NCBI RefSeq assembly: GCF_021654285.1
Contig: NZ_JAKFZS010000006.1
Span: 1-64,000 of the forward strand
Direction of reading: 5' to 3'
Length of the DNA stretch: 64,000 nt
Source: Pseudoalteromonas luteoviolacea
Lineage (GTDB): Bacteria > Pseudomonadota > Gammaproteobacteria > Enterobacterales > Alteromonadaceae
Under the pieces are notes generated by a model. It made no database searches. It was not told the DNA's origin and saw only the letters and a program-made list of their open reading frames with translations. The translations under genes and the position numbers were made by a program. The stretch's first letter is position 1; each line of letters starts with the position of its first letter. Of this stretch, positions 1 through 9,600 are shown piece by piece.

Positions 1-1
1 G

Positions 2-2404
2 CTGGGCACGCATCCCTTAGATACTGAAAACGCAGCCAACAGCTTAAAACTGACGGCACTGATGTACCCGAAAAAGACCGGCACCGCATTGAGCGATTAT
101 GAGTGCGCGCGCAGAGAAAGCAGCGACCCATTTGACACTGTTTTTTCAGTTGAATTACAGCAACAAATTCAGCAAGACATAGACGAAGGCTTAATGTCTG
201 GCGAGCAGCGCGAATTTTGGCGCCGTGCTTCGCATGTGGTTTGGGGCGTATTGGCTGTGAGTTTTTCCGTACCAACCAGCTATTATGCTGCTGGGGGATC
301 TGGCAAAGATTTTAAAGCACACAGTGCTGATAGAAACACACAAGAAGAGAGGTTGAGATCGCAACGTTCAGAGATTCAAAAAGAAATAGACAACCTACAC
401 GACAGTATTGCATTGAAGCAACAGGAGATCAGTGCAAGGCAAGCTGCAAATGCACAAGTGCGTCAAGAGTTACAGTCTGGGTTATTTGGAGAGGGTAAAT
501 CAATACCGGATAGCATGGATCAGGTTTTAGCCAACAGAATGGAAGAGTTAGAAGCGCTTCATGATAACCATAGTCGGGCGCGTGCTAGGCTGATCCGCAC
601 CAAGCAAAACTTAAAGCTGTTACATCAAAGCGGTGAGTATTATCAAGGTAAGTCGTTTCGAGATCTTTTATTACGTGAAGTGCCACACACTCGCTATATG
701 CATTTAGCTAAAGTGATGACAGGCGATTTGCTTACAGAAATAGATATTGATGTTAACGATTATTACTCTAACAAATTGCCTGATGGCAAAGTACCGCTTA
801 ACTTTTTAGATAAAGCCAAACGCGCCCAAGAGAGCTTGCTAAAGCTTGAACGGGCTGCAGAAGGGTTTGATAGTGCCTATGAGAGCCCGCAAACAGATCC
901 TTTAGTAAAAGCAAAAATAGACGAATTTGCTTCTATTGAAGCGCGATTAGACCACATCCTAGAGCTGGATGGCTCTTTGGATGAAGTGCTTAAAGTGATG
1001 GAAAAACAGCAAGCTGATATAGAGGCTGGGCAAACACGCATTAAAAAAACTTTAGTGGTGATGGATTTGTCGGCTGTGGAAGAGTTGGATAGAGCCATTG
1101 AGGAAAATATTGATAAGATCGATGGAAATTTAGCCCAGGGCTTAGAAGCTGAATGGAAATTAAAGGGCCTCAGTCACGAAAATGCGGCACTGAGTAAAAT
1201 GGCCAGAATGAACATTAATCCAGCGACACTAGATGCGGTGTTGAGACACCTGTTACCTGTTGTGGCCATGTTAGAGGTCACGAATTTTTTTAGTACATTT
1301 AGTGACCCTAATGCATCAACAGTAGCTAAAGCATCTGCGCTTTTAGATGCAGCGGATATTATGGGCAATATTGGCCTTAATATGGTGGAAAGAAAAGTAG
1401 GCCTGCCTTCACCAAAACAATGCTACGCAATCATACGTAATAAACCTGTTCCGCCAAGTGCGTTAGCAAAGCGCTTTTGGTGGTCATCTCAATTGAAATT
1501 TAAAGTATATGGCTCGGTGGCGGCAAACGCATTGACCTTTGTTGCCAGTGCGGTTAGTACATACGTTGCTTTTAACAACATGATATCAGCATATGAGCGC
1601 GGCGATGGTGCACAAGTCTTGTCTCAAGGCTTAATGATGACTGGGGCAGCGAGTATGACCTTGTCATCCCTTTTAGGGATATTGGCCAAATCGAGTTTGG
1701 TATTTCAGAGCGCAGCGCTTGTGTCATTGGCTTCGGGACTTGCGATTGCAGGTGTGATTATATTACTGATCGGAGCGGGTATCGCATGGGCATTTTCGGA
1801 AGAGCCGATAGAGGCTTGGCTGGAGGCTTGTCACTGGGGTAAAAGAAAGACCCGCTTTAAAAATGATGACAGTCATGATGCGACGATCCGCGCTGCCCAG
1901 TGGGAGGAAAACCCAGAGTTGGCATTGCATGATTTATACAACACGCTCTATCGCCCCAATTTATCGATTACCTCTATTAATGTGATTGGTTCCGTGAAGT
2001 TTTCATTCAGTGTGCCTCTTTCATACCCTGAAAATGGCGCAAAACTGGTATTTATGTACAAAAAGCAAGGTGGCGACAACTTTAGTATTTTATCAAGGTA
2101 TCAAATTAGTCAAATGGTCGATACGATTGACCTCTATCCCAGCCGCACTGGTTGGGAGTTTACCACGACCTATTCAAAAATTAAGCACGCTTTAGGGGTT
2201 CAGCAAGATATGAGGCTTGAATTTAAAGTACTTTATGCCACTTATCCAAGAGGGATAAGCGAGCCCATCATTCATGGCACTAAGCAGGAATTTGTATTGC
2301 CTATTAGGTTTGACCGAAAGCAGGGGGGGGGGGTTGAGCAGCGTCATGGCGGCTTGTCGATGAATGCTATTTACACTCAGCCAAGCGGTTTGCTAGCCCT
2401 GTAA
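2..2404 (+). CDS. Large coiled-coil/membrane protein, type VI effector-like, 5'-truncated
   Basis: The reading frame is open from the first complete codon of the window, so the true start lies upstream and only the last ~800 residues are seen. The N-terminal half is charged and heptad-rich (about residues 110-210 and 280-390), typical of coiled coil. Several hydrophobic segments follow at about residues 500-605, ending in GAGIAWAFSEEP. Just after them comes EAWLEACHWG, resembling a Trp/Cys-Trp-Gly motif I associate with VasX/BTH_I2691-type type VI secretion effectors. The C-terminus looks beta-rich. Family knowledge would suggest a pore-forming antibacterial toxin delivered by type VI secretion, but no VgrG, PAAR or Hcp gene is in view. 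The next gene encodes a DUF6708-like membrane protein, a common companion of such effectors. Near the 3' end the gene carries an 11-G run that decides the last ~27 residues. The family call is tentative. Confidence 0.5.
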   Translation: MGTHPLDTENAANSLKLTALMYPKKTGTALSDYECARRESSDPFDTVFSVELQQQIQQDIDEGLMSGEQREFWRRASHVVWGVLAVSFSVPTSYYAAGGSGKDFKAHSADRNTQEERLRSQRSEIQKEIDNLHDSIALKQQEISARQAANAQVRQELQSGLFGEGKSIPDSMDQVLANRMEELEALHDNHSRARARLIRTKQNLKLLHQSGEYYQGKSFRDLLLREVPHTRYMHLAKVMTGDLLTEIDIDVNDYYSNKLPDGKVPLNFLDKAKRAQESLLKLERAAEGFDSAYESPQTDPLVKAKIDEFASIEARLDHILELDGSLDEVLKVMEKQQADIEAGQTRIKKTLVVMDLSAVEELDRAIEENIDKIDGNLAQGLEAEWKLKGLSHENAALSKMARMNINPATLDAVLRHLLPVVAMLEVTNFFSTFSDPNASTVAKASALLDAADIMGNIGLNMVERKVGLPSPKQCYAIIRNKPVPPSALAKRFWWSSQLKFKVYGSVAANALTFVASAVSTYVAFNNMISAYERGDGAQVLSQGLMMTGAASMTLSSLLGILAKSSLVFQSAALVSLASGLAIAGVIILLIGAGIAWAFSEEPIEAWLEACHWGKRKTRFKNDDSHDATIRAAQWEENPELALHDLYNTLYRPNLSITSINVIGSVKFSFSVPLSYPENGAKLVFMYKKQGGDNFSILSRYQISQMVDTIDLYPSRTGWEFTTTYSKIKHALGVQQDMRLEFKVLYATYPRGISEPIIHGTKQEFVLPIRFDRKQGGGVEQRHGGLSMNAIYTQPSGLLAL
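2323..2333 (+). repeat. Poly-G tract of 11 in the 3' end of the effector-like gene
   Basis: Eleven consecutive G bases encode part of a Gln-Gly-Gly-Gly-Val stretch. As read, the frame continues for about 25 further codons. Loss of one G leads to a TGA about 11 codons on, and gain of one G gives a TGA immediately after the tract. The tract could be a slipped-strand switch of the C-terminus or a sequencing/assembly error. Confidence 0.8.
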
Positions 2405-2456
2405 AGTTATTATTTAAAGCGGCTAAAAAAGCATAAAAACACTAAAAAGGAAAGTT

Positions 2457-3338
2457 ATGAACAAAGAAGCGCTAACAGAAGAAGAAATTAGAGAGCAGCA
2501 ACGAGCGGCAATGCGTTTAAGAAATCGTAATGTGACGAAATATTCAAGGTTAGGCTTTTATTATTTAGAACTATCAAAAGAGTATCTTCATCATAGTAAT
2601 TATGAAGATCGTTTAGCAATGGCTGCAAAACTCAATGGTTGTGAATTCAAAGTAGCAAAACCCTTTAAACGAAAGTTCGCATCCCATGACCATACCGATA
2701 TGTTTTACCACATAGGTAATTGTGATGGACAAGTGTTGGTTTTGCGCAGAGCCCCCGGAATTTGGCTTGTTTGTTTGTTTCTATCTCTTTTTTGTTTTGT
2801 CGGTGGGTTTGGTTTTTTCTTTGAAGGGGTATTCCATGGCCCGAATTGGTTAATGCCAGCTGCGATAGCTCTTTTTTGTATTGGCCCTTGGTTGACTTAT
2901 AAGTTATGGAAAAAGTTGGATTGGTTAGACAAGATTGAGTTTAACCGTCATACCGGGCTTGTGCGTACCTCACATACTCTATTGCGACGGCCATTTTATG
3001 TCCCGATTGAAGACGTTGAAATGTGTGAAGGGCCAATCATTCAAGCGGCGAGAGGAGGAGGTGAAATGGGAACGGGTGGTTTAGTGTTGACTAAATACCC
3101 AGCTAAGTTTTGGTGGCGACCAACCATTGCCACTTTTGGGGGGATGGAAAAAGATCATTGGACAGCCATTTTGAAGTTTATGGATATCAATGAGCCGATA
3201 CATCGAGATGTACATTTATCAATAGAAGAGCATTATAAAAAAGATAAAAACGCCATGGGTACGGGCCCTTTTCCTGAAGTGATGAAAAAGTATATTGATC
3301 CAGAAGACAAGCAAGTAAGCCGCTGGAAGGTGTGGTAG
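2457..3338 (+). CDS. DUF6708-like membrane protein, candidate immunity/partner of the upstream effector
   Basis: A 293-residue protein starting at ATG after a good AAGGAAA ribosome site, 52 bp downstream of the effector-like gene. It has a charged N-terminus (residues 1-95), two adjacent hydrophobic segments (about 99-122 and 127-146) and a soluble C-terminal half. The segment around FNRHTGLVRTSHTLLRRPF and the following Gly-rich, Trp-rich stretch resemble DUF6708 proteins. In other Proteobacteria these sit beside BTH_I2691-type type VI effectors. The topology (two membrane spans plus cytoplasmic domain) and the tandem placement suggest an immunity protein or effector accessory factor. The family call rests on pattern memory rather than a search, and the immunity role is inferred from context. 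Confidence 0.5.
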   Translation: MNKEALTEEEIREQQRAAMRLRNRNVTKYSRLGFYYLELSKEYLHHSNYEDRLAMAAKLNGCEFKVAKPFKRKFASHDHTDMFYHIGNCDGQVLVLRRAPGIWLVCLFLSLFCFVGGFGFFFEGVFHGPNWLMPAAIALFCIGPWLTYKLWKKLDWLDKIEFNRHTGLVRTSHTLLRRPFYVPIEDVEMCEGPIIQAARGGGEMGTGGLVLTKYPAKFWWRPTIATFGGMEKDHWTAILKFMDINEPIHRDVHLSIEEHYKKDKNAMGTGPFPEVMKKYIDPEDKQVSRWKVW

Positions 3339-3340
3339 CC

Positions 3341-3466
3341 ATGGATTGCGGGGCAAGCCCGCAACGACGGGGTTTGAGGATTGTGCTGTGATTTAGGTTA
3401 TAGGTTTGTAATGCTCCTAGTTTTTGACTCTTCACTGCGGTTGCGACATTTCACCATAACTTCCCC
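3341..3466 (+). repeat. Direct repeat copy 1 (~125 bp) with GC-rich hairpin
   Basis: Begins ATGGATTGCGGGGCAAGCCC and ends near TTTCACCATAACTTCCC. The second copy is at 3556-3677 with the same order of blocks: a GC hairpin of 7-8 bp with loop GCAAG, then GTGATTTAGGTTATAGGTTTG, then CTAGTTTTTGnCTCTTCACTG, then TTCACCATAACT. It resembles a dispersed intergenic repeat with a REP-like palindromic head. Confidence 0.8.
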
Positions 3467-3555
3467 TTGTCACTCTGAATTTATTTCAGAGCCTATAACG
3501 AGGAGAGACCTTTTAACTTAACCCGTTTTAGCAACATAGCTTCCTTTGACAAAAT

Positions 3556-3677
3556 ATGGATTGCGGGGCAAGCCCGCAATGACGGGGGGGAGGTTGAGTC
3601 GTGATTTAGGTTATAGGTTTGCAACGCCCCTAGTTTTTGGCTCTTCACTGTGACTGAGGCACTTCACCATAACTCCC
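3556..3677 (+). repeat. Direct repeat copy 2 (~122 bp) with GC-rich hairpin
   Basis: Second copy of the 3341-3466 repeat, about 89 bp downstream of the end of the first. The palindromic head is perfect here (ATTGCGGG-GCAAG-CCCGCAAT). Scattered substitutions between copies show they are not a recent exact duplication. Confidence 0.8.
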
Positions 3678-3749
3678 TTTTTATCAGTCGTTTTTCCTAC
3701 TTGAATAACCCTCAAAACGCTTTTTCATAAATTTTTTAATTTATTTATT

Positions 3750-3776
3750 ACGGGTCCGGTCAGTCAGTGTGTCCAC
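3750..3776 (+). promoter_or_regulatory. ECF-sigma-type promoter candidate for the biosynthetic operon
   Basis: ACGGGT (3750-3755), exactly 15 bases, then GTCCAC (3771-3776). The same arrangement, ACGGGT-15-GTCTAC, occurs before the TonB receptor gene at 46665-46691. The TGTCC-like downstream element resembles FecI-class -10 regions. The site lies 57 bp before the start codon of the first operon gene. Use by the ECF sigma factor at 44960 is inferred from the shared motif and spacing. Confidence 0.65.
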
Positions 3777-3833
3777 ATTAGTAAGACTGACGAACTGCGT
3801 CAACGGATCAAAGTAGTGAAAGGAGACCTGAGC

Positions 3834-5054
3834 ATGAATTGCTGGGGACATCAAAAACAAAACAAAAAAGCTAATTGGTGGCATCAAGCTTTGCTGCCTT
3901 TGGTGATGTTTTGTGTGCAGTGTGCATGGAGCCAAGATAAGGCTGAGGTAATGTCTTCACATACGGCTGGCTCAGCGGTTACGCACACTACGCCAGCGCA
4001 GTTGGACGATGGTAGCTTGACGATAATAGGCTCCAACGAGGTGAAGCAGGCGTTAAGTATGCTTGAAAATATGCGCCGCCGCTGTCATGAGCGTACATTT
4101 CAAGTCAGCCTCAGTCCAAACGATGCAACCATGTATCAGGTTGTCGGGACTTTATGCGCTAACGGGACTTTTGAAGACAAAACCCTACAACTGTTGTTAT
4201 CTGGCGGGACTTACTCCGGTGTTTACTGGGACTTTCCTTTGAATCCGGCGGTGTATTCTTATGTTGATGCCGCGAATCAGCAAGGCTATGCGACTTTAAA
4301 CTTGGCGCGCATTGGTGTGGGACAAAGCGAGAGGCCCAGTGGCAACCTCGTTGACGTTGTCTCTCATGCCCATGTGGTACATCAAGTGATCCAAGCGCTG
4401 CGTGCTGAAGATAATGAGCACACGCGTTTTGAAAAAATCATTGCGGTGGGCCATTCCTTAGGCTCGATGATTGCGATTGAGCTGGCAGCTCGTCATCCCG
4501 ATGACCTAGATGGCCTAATCTTAAGTGGGTTTTTACACAACTTAAATCCTAACTTTTTTGAACTGGCGCAAAACGCCTATCACCCAGCGACTTTAGATGA
4601 AAAGTTCTTGGGGCAGTTTCCTCATCATGATTATTTCACAACGGTGCCAGATAAGCGTGCTGCGCTTTTTTATCACTCGCAGACAGCTGAGCCGCAAGTC
4701 ATCATCATGGATGAACTCACAAAAGATACCTCTTCAATTGGGGAGACGGCATTTACCTTGCCGTTTACTCAAACGCTGAAAATTGACGTCCCAGTGATGC
4801 TTTTGGTGGGGGAATTTGATGCCGTGTTTTGTGGCGGCGCGCTGGATTGTAACAGTGCCAGTGAGGTTCATAGCCATCAATCTGACTTTTTTACAGCATC
4901 ATCCTGCTTGCACACCAAAGTCATTCAAGATGCAGGACATAGTTTGAATTTGCATACCAATGCGCCTGCGACGTTTGCGCATATGAACCGCTGGGCGGAC
5001 CGAAAAATTGGCAATGGTAAACATGAAGCGACACACCCCTGCGACGTAGATTAA
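3834..5054 (+). CDS. Exported alpha/beta hydrolase, first gene of the biosynthetic operon
   Basis: About 406 residues from the ATG at 3834, preferred over an in-frame GTG at 3816 because AAGGAG lies nine bases upstream of the ATG. The N-terminus has a signal-peptide-like hydrophobic run (ALLPLVMFCVQCAWSQ), so the enzyme should act in the periplasm or outside. The alpha/beta-hydrolase fold is shown by the nucleophile elbow GHSLGSM (about residues 211-217), a likely acid Asp in GEFDAVF, and a catalytic His in DAGHSLNLH near the C-terminus. Several Cys residues in the C-terminal third (FCGGALDCN, SSCLHTK) could form disulfides. Its place at the head of the operon, just after the ECF-type promoter, suggests a role with the product, such as ester hydrolysis, maturation or iron release. 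The substrate cannot be read from sequence. Confidence 0.75.
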   Translation: MNCWGHQKQNKKANWWHQALLPLVMFCVQCAWSQDKAEVMSSHTAGSAVTHTTPAQLDDGSLTIIGSNEVKQALSMLENMRRRCHERTFQVSLSPNDATMYQVVGTLCANGTFEDKTLQLLLSGGTYSGVYWDFPLNPAVYSYVDAANQQGYATLNLARIGVGQSERPSGNLVDVVSHAHVVHQVIQALRAEDNEHTRFEKIIAVGHSLGSMIAIELAARHPDDLDGLILSGFLHNLNPNFFELAQNAYHPATLDEKFLGQFPHHDYFTTVPDKRAALFYHSQTAEPQVIIMDELTKDTSSIGETAFTLPFTQTLKIDVPVMLLVGEFDAVFCGGALDCNSASEVHSHQSDFFTASSCLHTKVIQDAGHSLNLHTNAPATFAHMNRWADRKIGNGKHEATHPCDVD

Positions 5055-5206
5055 GCGGATAAAAATACAAAGTAAAACCTCAAAGGTCGGCAAAAGCCCT
5101 TAGTTTGAGGCTGACATTGAGGTCAACAACCAGAAAAACATTGGAAGCGGTGAGCAGCTGCAACCAGCATAAAGTCAAACCGGGACAACTCAAAGGAGGT
5201 GATATT

Positions 5207-6598
5207 GTGACGAATCCCGAGCAAGCCGAACACGCGTGCAAACTACACGGCGAAGCAAGACAAAATGAGGTGCGCAGCGGCGTGTTTGAGCATACTTTTG
5301 TACTGCCAAAAACTGAGTCTCTTGCCGTGATAGAAGCCATAGTAAAACGTCACGCGAACGAAGATTATTACGTGTATGAAAACCCAGCGTCTGGTCAATG
5401 GCAGATTGCGCTGGGCATGCAGGCGGCATTGGTGGTTACTCCAACTCAGGTGACTCAGCTGCACATTGACAAGCCTTCGCTAACAGAGCCTCTCACTCAG
5501 CCTATATCTGAGTTGGCACGCAATTTTGTCAAGGCCCATGGCGGTCATGGTTGGCATACTTTTGGGCAAGCAGCATTTGAATACGCAGCGCACATTCACG
5601 GGGTGTTGATCACTGAGCAGGCTTCAGAGAAAAACTGGCCTTTATTAAGCTTAATGGTGCCCTACAGTGAAATCACCCTCAACCATCAGCACGTCACTAT
5701 CCGCACTCGAGATATCACCACATTAGGCAAATTACAGACTTTATTAGCCAAAGAAAAACATGCGCTTGGTGAATATGGCGTCAGTGCCATAGATACCCGA
5801 GGCGGCCAAGCTGCTCACCAACAAGCGGCCGAAGCAGTGCTTGATGTGATCCATTCAGGGCGATGCGAAAAAGTCACGCTATCTCGTCAGGTCGCGGTGC
5901 CCAAACGCATAAATATGTTGGGGACATTTGTGCAGTCTCGGCCAATTCATACGCCGTCACGCTCGTTTTTAGTGAAATTTATGGGGCGTGAAGCGATGGG
6001 CTTTAGTCCCGAGCTCATTGTTGCGGTGAACGGACAAACCGTGTTAACAGAGCCAGTTGCAGGCACTCGGGCACTGCATAGTGCAATGGCCGACAATGCA
6101 CAACTACGCAGAGACTTACACTCTGATCCCAAAGAGATTGTTGAGCATGCTATTTCAGTCCGCGAAGCCGTCACAGAGATGTCTTCATTTTCACATTCTG
6201 TGACGGTTGATAAATTCATGGCCACCCTTGAGCGCGGCAGTGTGCAGCATTTGGGCTCTGAAGTGAGCGGCACGCTCAGTGCCGGCAAAGATGCATGGCA
6301 TGCCTTTGATGAGTTATTTCCTTCTATTACCGCTTCTGGGATCCCCAAAGCCGAGTCTATCGAAGCCATTTTGCACATTGAAACCGAATCAAGAGGCCTA
6401 TATTCCGGCGCGATTTTAATGCTGGACGAGCACAACTTTGAGGCGTGTTTGGTACTGCGCTCTGCATTTCAAGATGCCGATAAGTCTTGGATACAGGCTG
6501 GGTGCGGCATGGTTGGCCTATCGACCCCAGAACGAGAATTTATTGAAACAATCGAAAAGTTCGCAGGTATTGCACCGTACGTAGTCTGCGAGCAGTAA
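5207..6598 (+). CDS. Salicylate synthase, MbtI/Irp9/YbtS type
   Basis: Chorismate-utilising enzyme of the anthranilate synthase component I fold. MbtI-type enzymes convert chorismate through isochorismate to salicylate. The GTG at 5207 is chosen because a near-perfect AAAGGAGGTGAT ribosome site ends three bases before it, giving 463 residues, close to MbtI (~450) and Irp9 (~434). Diagnostic blocks are GFSPELIV, EPVAGTRAL, DPKEIVEHAISVREA, RGSVQHLGSEVSG, FPSITASGIPKAESIEAI and GLYSGAI, in the order seen in MbtI. The final PEREFIETIEKFAGIAPYVV block also matches that family. It probably supplies the aryl starter for the ligase encoded next. A PchB-like lyase at the end of the operon would duplicate its second activity. 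A pure isochorismate synthase function cannot be excluded. Confidence 0.9.
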   Translation: MTNPEQAEHACKLHGEARQNEVRSGVFEHTFVLPKTESLAVIEAIVKRHANEDYYVYENPASGQWQIALGMQAALVVTPTQVTQLHIDKPSLTEPLTQPISELARNFVKAHGGHGWHTFGQAAFEYAAHIHGVLITEQASEKNWPLLSLMVPYSEITLNHQHVTIRTRDITTLGKLQTLLAKEKHALGEYGVSAIDTRGGQAAHQQAAEAVLDVIHSGRCEKVTLSRQVAVPKRINMLGTFVQSRPIHTPSRSFLVKFMGREAMGFSPELIVAVNGQTVLTEPVAGTRALHSAMADNAQLRRDLHSDPKEIVEHAISVREAVTEMSSFSHSVTVDKFMATLERGSVQHLGSEVSGTLSAGKDAWHAFDELFPSITASGIPKAESIEAILHIETESRGLYSGAILMLDEHNFEACLVLRSAFQDADKSWIQAGCGMVGLSTPEREFIETIEKFAGIAPYVVCEQ

Positions 6599-6688
6599 CG
6601 CGGCCTGTGCCGTAATTTTTGCAGGCAGCTACCTGTTTTTGAAGGTGATTGGCTTGCATTCCTTAGCTATTTTTTAGAGAGAGTCTTG

Positions 6689-9600
6689 ATGTCTGAACTG
6701 AATATTCCAGAAAAGCTCAATGCTGCAACCGTGTTCGTCGACAGACACATAGAAGAAGGGCGCAGTGACAAGCCCGCTATTTTGTGTGAAGAGCGTGTGA
6801 TCACATATCGCCAGCTTCATGAAAACGTCAACCGCTTTGGTAATGTCCTTCGAGACCTTGGGGTGCGTATTGAAGAGCGTATTGCGATGTTACTTCCCGA
6901 TATCCCAGAGTTCGGATTTACCTTTTTTGGTACTATGAAAATCGGTGCGGTTGCAGTGCCACTGAATACCTTGTTAGACAGCGTTGAATACGCGCATTTA
7001 CTGCGAGATAGCCGCGCCCGCGTGCTGGTTGTGCACGCATCACTTTTGGATGCGGTTGCGCCTATTTTATCTGAGCTAACATATCTTGAGCATGTTTTGG
7101 TATGTGGTGATGATAGCACGGAATATCCGAACTTAGAGGGACTGCTGGCGGGGGCATCTGCTGAACTGGAGGCCGTTGAAACGGGCCGCCATGATGTCGC
7201 TTTTTGGCTTTACAGCTCAGGCACGACGGGGTTGCCAAAAGGGATCATTCACCGCCATCAAGACATGATAGTGACCTCTGAGCGCTATGCTGTGCAGGCG
7301 CTTGGCTTGACGGGATCTGATATTTCTTTCTCTGTGCCAAAACTGTTTTTTGCGTATGGCTTAGGTAACAGTTTGTACTTCCCGCTTTGGACAGGCGGCA
7401 CGGCGGTGCTATTGCCGGGTGCACCTACCCCAGAAGCGGTTTTTAACATCATTGATCGCCATCAGCCAAGTGTATTTTATAGCGTCCCGACCAACTTTAC
7501 TGTGCTGTTGCAAGCCGCTGAGCGAGATGGACGAACATCGCTTGGTGATGTACGCATGTGCTTATCTGCTGCGGAGCCGCTTCCTAAGCCGTTGTTTGAA
7601 CAGTGGCAAGCGCGCTTTGGTTTAGAGCTGTTAGAGGGAATTGGCTCAACAGAAGCACTGCATATTTTTATTTCAAATCGAGCAGGCAGTGCCAAAGTAG
7701 GGAGTACCGGTCAGCTGGTCCCCGGCTATGAAGCAAAGATAGTCGATGACGAGGGAGAAGAATTACCCGTTGGTGAGAGAGGCACCTTACTGATCAAAGG
7801 GGAGAGCATCACCCTAGGTTACTGGAATAACCCAGACAAAACACAGGCAACCTTATTAGGTGAGTGGTGTAACACGCGGGACACGTTTAAAGTCGATGAA
7901 GATGGCTTTTTTTATTATGTCGGCCGTGAAGATGATTTGATGAAAATAGGCGGTCAATGGGTATCGCCAAAAGACATTGAGTCGGTTTTACAAGAACACC
8001 CCGCTGTCCTTGAAACGGGCGTTGTGGGCTCTGCTGATGAGGGGATCATCACCCCAGTTGCTTATGTCTCTGTTAAAGATGGATATAGCCCTTCTGCGGA
8101 TCTCGCTTTGGAATTACAGGAGTTTGTTCGAGCACATTCGGCAAGAAATCACGCGTGTTGGATTGAGTTTATCGACGAATTACCGCAAACCACGGTCGGA
8201 AAAATCCAGCGCTCGAACTTGCGAGCACTCAACGAGCTGCGCGGCGAGCACAAAAGCCAAGTGGGCTCATTTGTTGATGAGTTAGCTCAGCTTTCGTCGC
8301 CACAAGCTCAGCGCGATCATTTACTGAGCTATATCCGCACGCAAGTGGCTGTCGCACTGCGTTTAGGTGAATCACAGTTGCAAGATGCGCACATCAGTTT
8401 TTTTGAGTTAGGGATGGACTCTTTAGCTGCGGTTGCACTGAGAAATCGTTTGCAAACCGGCTTGGGTCGGGCGGTATCATCGGCGGCGTTGTTTAAACAT
8501 GCGACATTAACGGCGCTGACAAGTCACGTTTTCGATCAGGTGCTTGCGAGCGAAGGCACAGCCAAAACTGCGGAGCCCGCTTTGAGCGATGCGTTACCTC
8601 AGCTGATCCCATCTGCGCAAGACCGCTCAAAACCGTTTCCGCTAACAGACATTCAGCTCGCTTATATTTTTGGTCGAGGTGACACATTCCTTGGTAACGT
8701 GGCAACACACTGGTACACCGAGATTGACTGTGATTATGACGATGAAGCCTTGGCGCGCTTTAATGCCGGCTGGCAGCGTTTAATTCAGCGCCAAGATATG
8801 TTGCGCGCAGTGATGTTACCGGACGGCAGGCAGCAGATCTTAGAGGATGTGCCTCCTTACGAGATTGAAGTGAGTAATCTTATCAACCAGCCAGCGGTCT
8901 TGGTAGAGCGCGAACTCATGGCCACACGGGATAAAATGTCGCACCAGATCTTAGACCCCTACACTTGGCCTATTTTTGAAATCAAAGCGACGCGACTTGA
9001 GAACAACCGCACCCGTTTGCATGTTGGGCTAGATCTTTTGATCATGGATGCATGGAGCATGTTCCTGATCTTTAGAGAATTACATGACATTATCTATCAG
9101 CCACACAAGCTGGAACCACTAGAAATCAACTTCCGCGATTACGTGCTGGCCGAAGAGGCATTTAAAGAAACCGCACATTACCAAAAGGCCAAGGACTACT
9201 GGTTTGCGCGCTTAGATAATTTGCCGCCTACGCCTGATCTGCCTTTTGCAATTAAACCTGAAGCGCTGAAAAGCCATGAGTTTACACACCGTGGGATCAC
9301 AGTGCCTGCGGATACATGGCAAACTTTACAGGCGCGTGCAGCCAAAGTGAACTTAACGCCATCGGCCTTGCTGCTATCGGTATTTGCCGAAGTGCTGGCA
9401 ATTTGGAGCAAAAATGCACACTTTGTCATCAATATCACGCTGTTTACGCGCCAGCCTTTACATCGCCAAATAAACGATGTTGTCGGTGATTTCACTTCGC
9501 TGTTGTTGTTAGAGGTGGATCATACGATTGAAGAACCATTTATTGCCCGTGCACAGCGTATTCAACAACAGTTGATGGATGACTTGGACCACAATGCAAT

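Larger units (their letters stand above)
3339..3833. other. Non-coding gap between effector pair and biosynthetic operon
   Basis: About 495 bp with no convincing gene. It holds two diverged direct repeats (3341-3466 and 3556-3677), a perfect 7-bp hairpin between them (CTCTGAA at 3473 paired with TTCAGAG at 3485), an AT-rich stretch at about 3700-3749, and an ECF-sigma-type promoter candidate at 3750-3776. The ribosome site AAGGAG of the first operon gene closes the gap. Confidence 0.7.

Noticed and set aside
5105..5206. Longer salicylate synthase start at 5105
   Set aside because: No ribosome site precedes it, the extra 34 residues lack family match, and a near-perfect AAAGGAGGTGAT directly serves the GTG at 5207.
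5947..6435. Long minus-strand open frame inside the salicylate synthase gene
   Set aside because: It is a codon-composition shadow of the real gene, with no ribosome site and low-complexity Ser/Cys/Ala composition.
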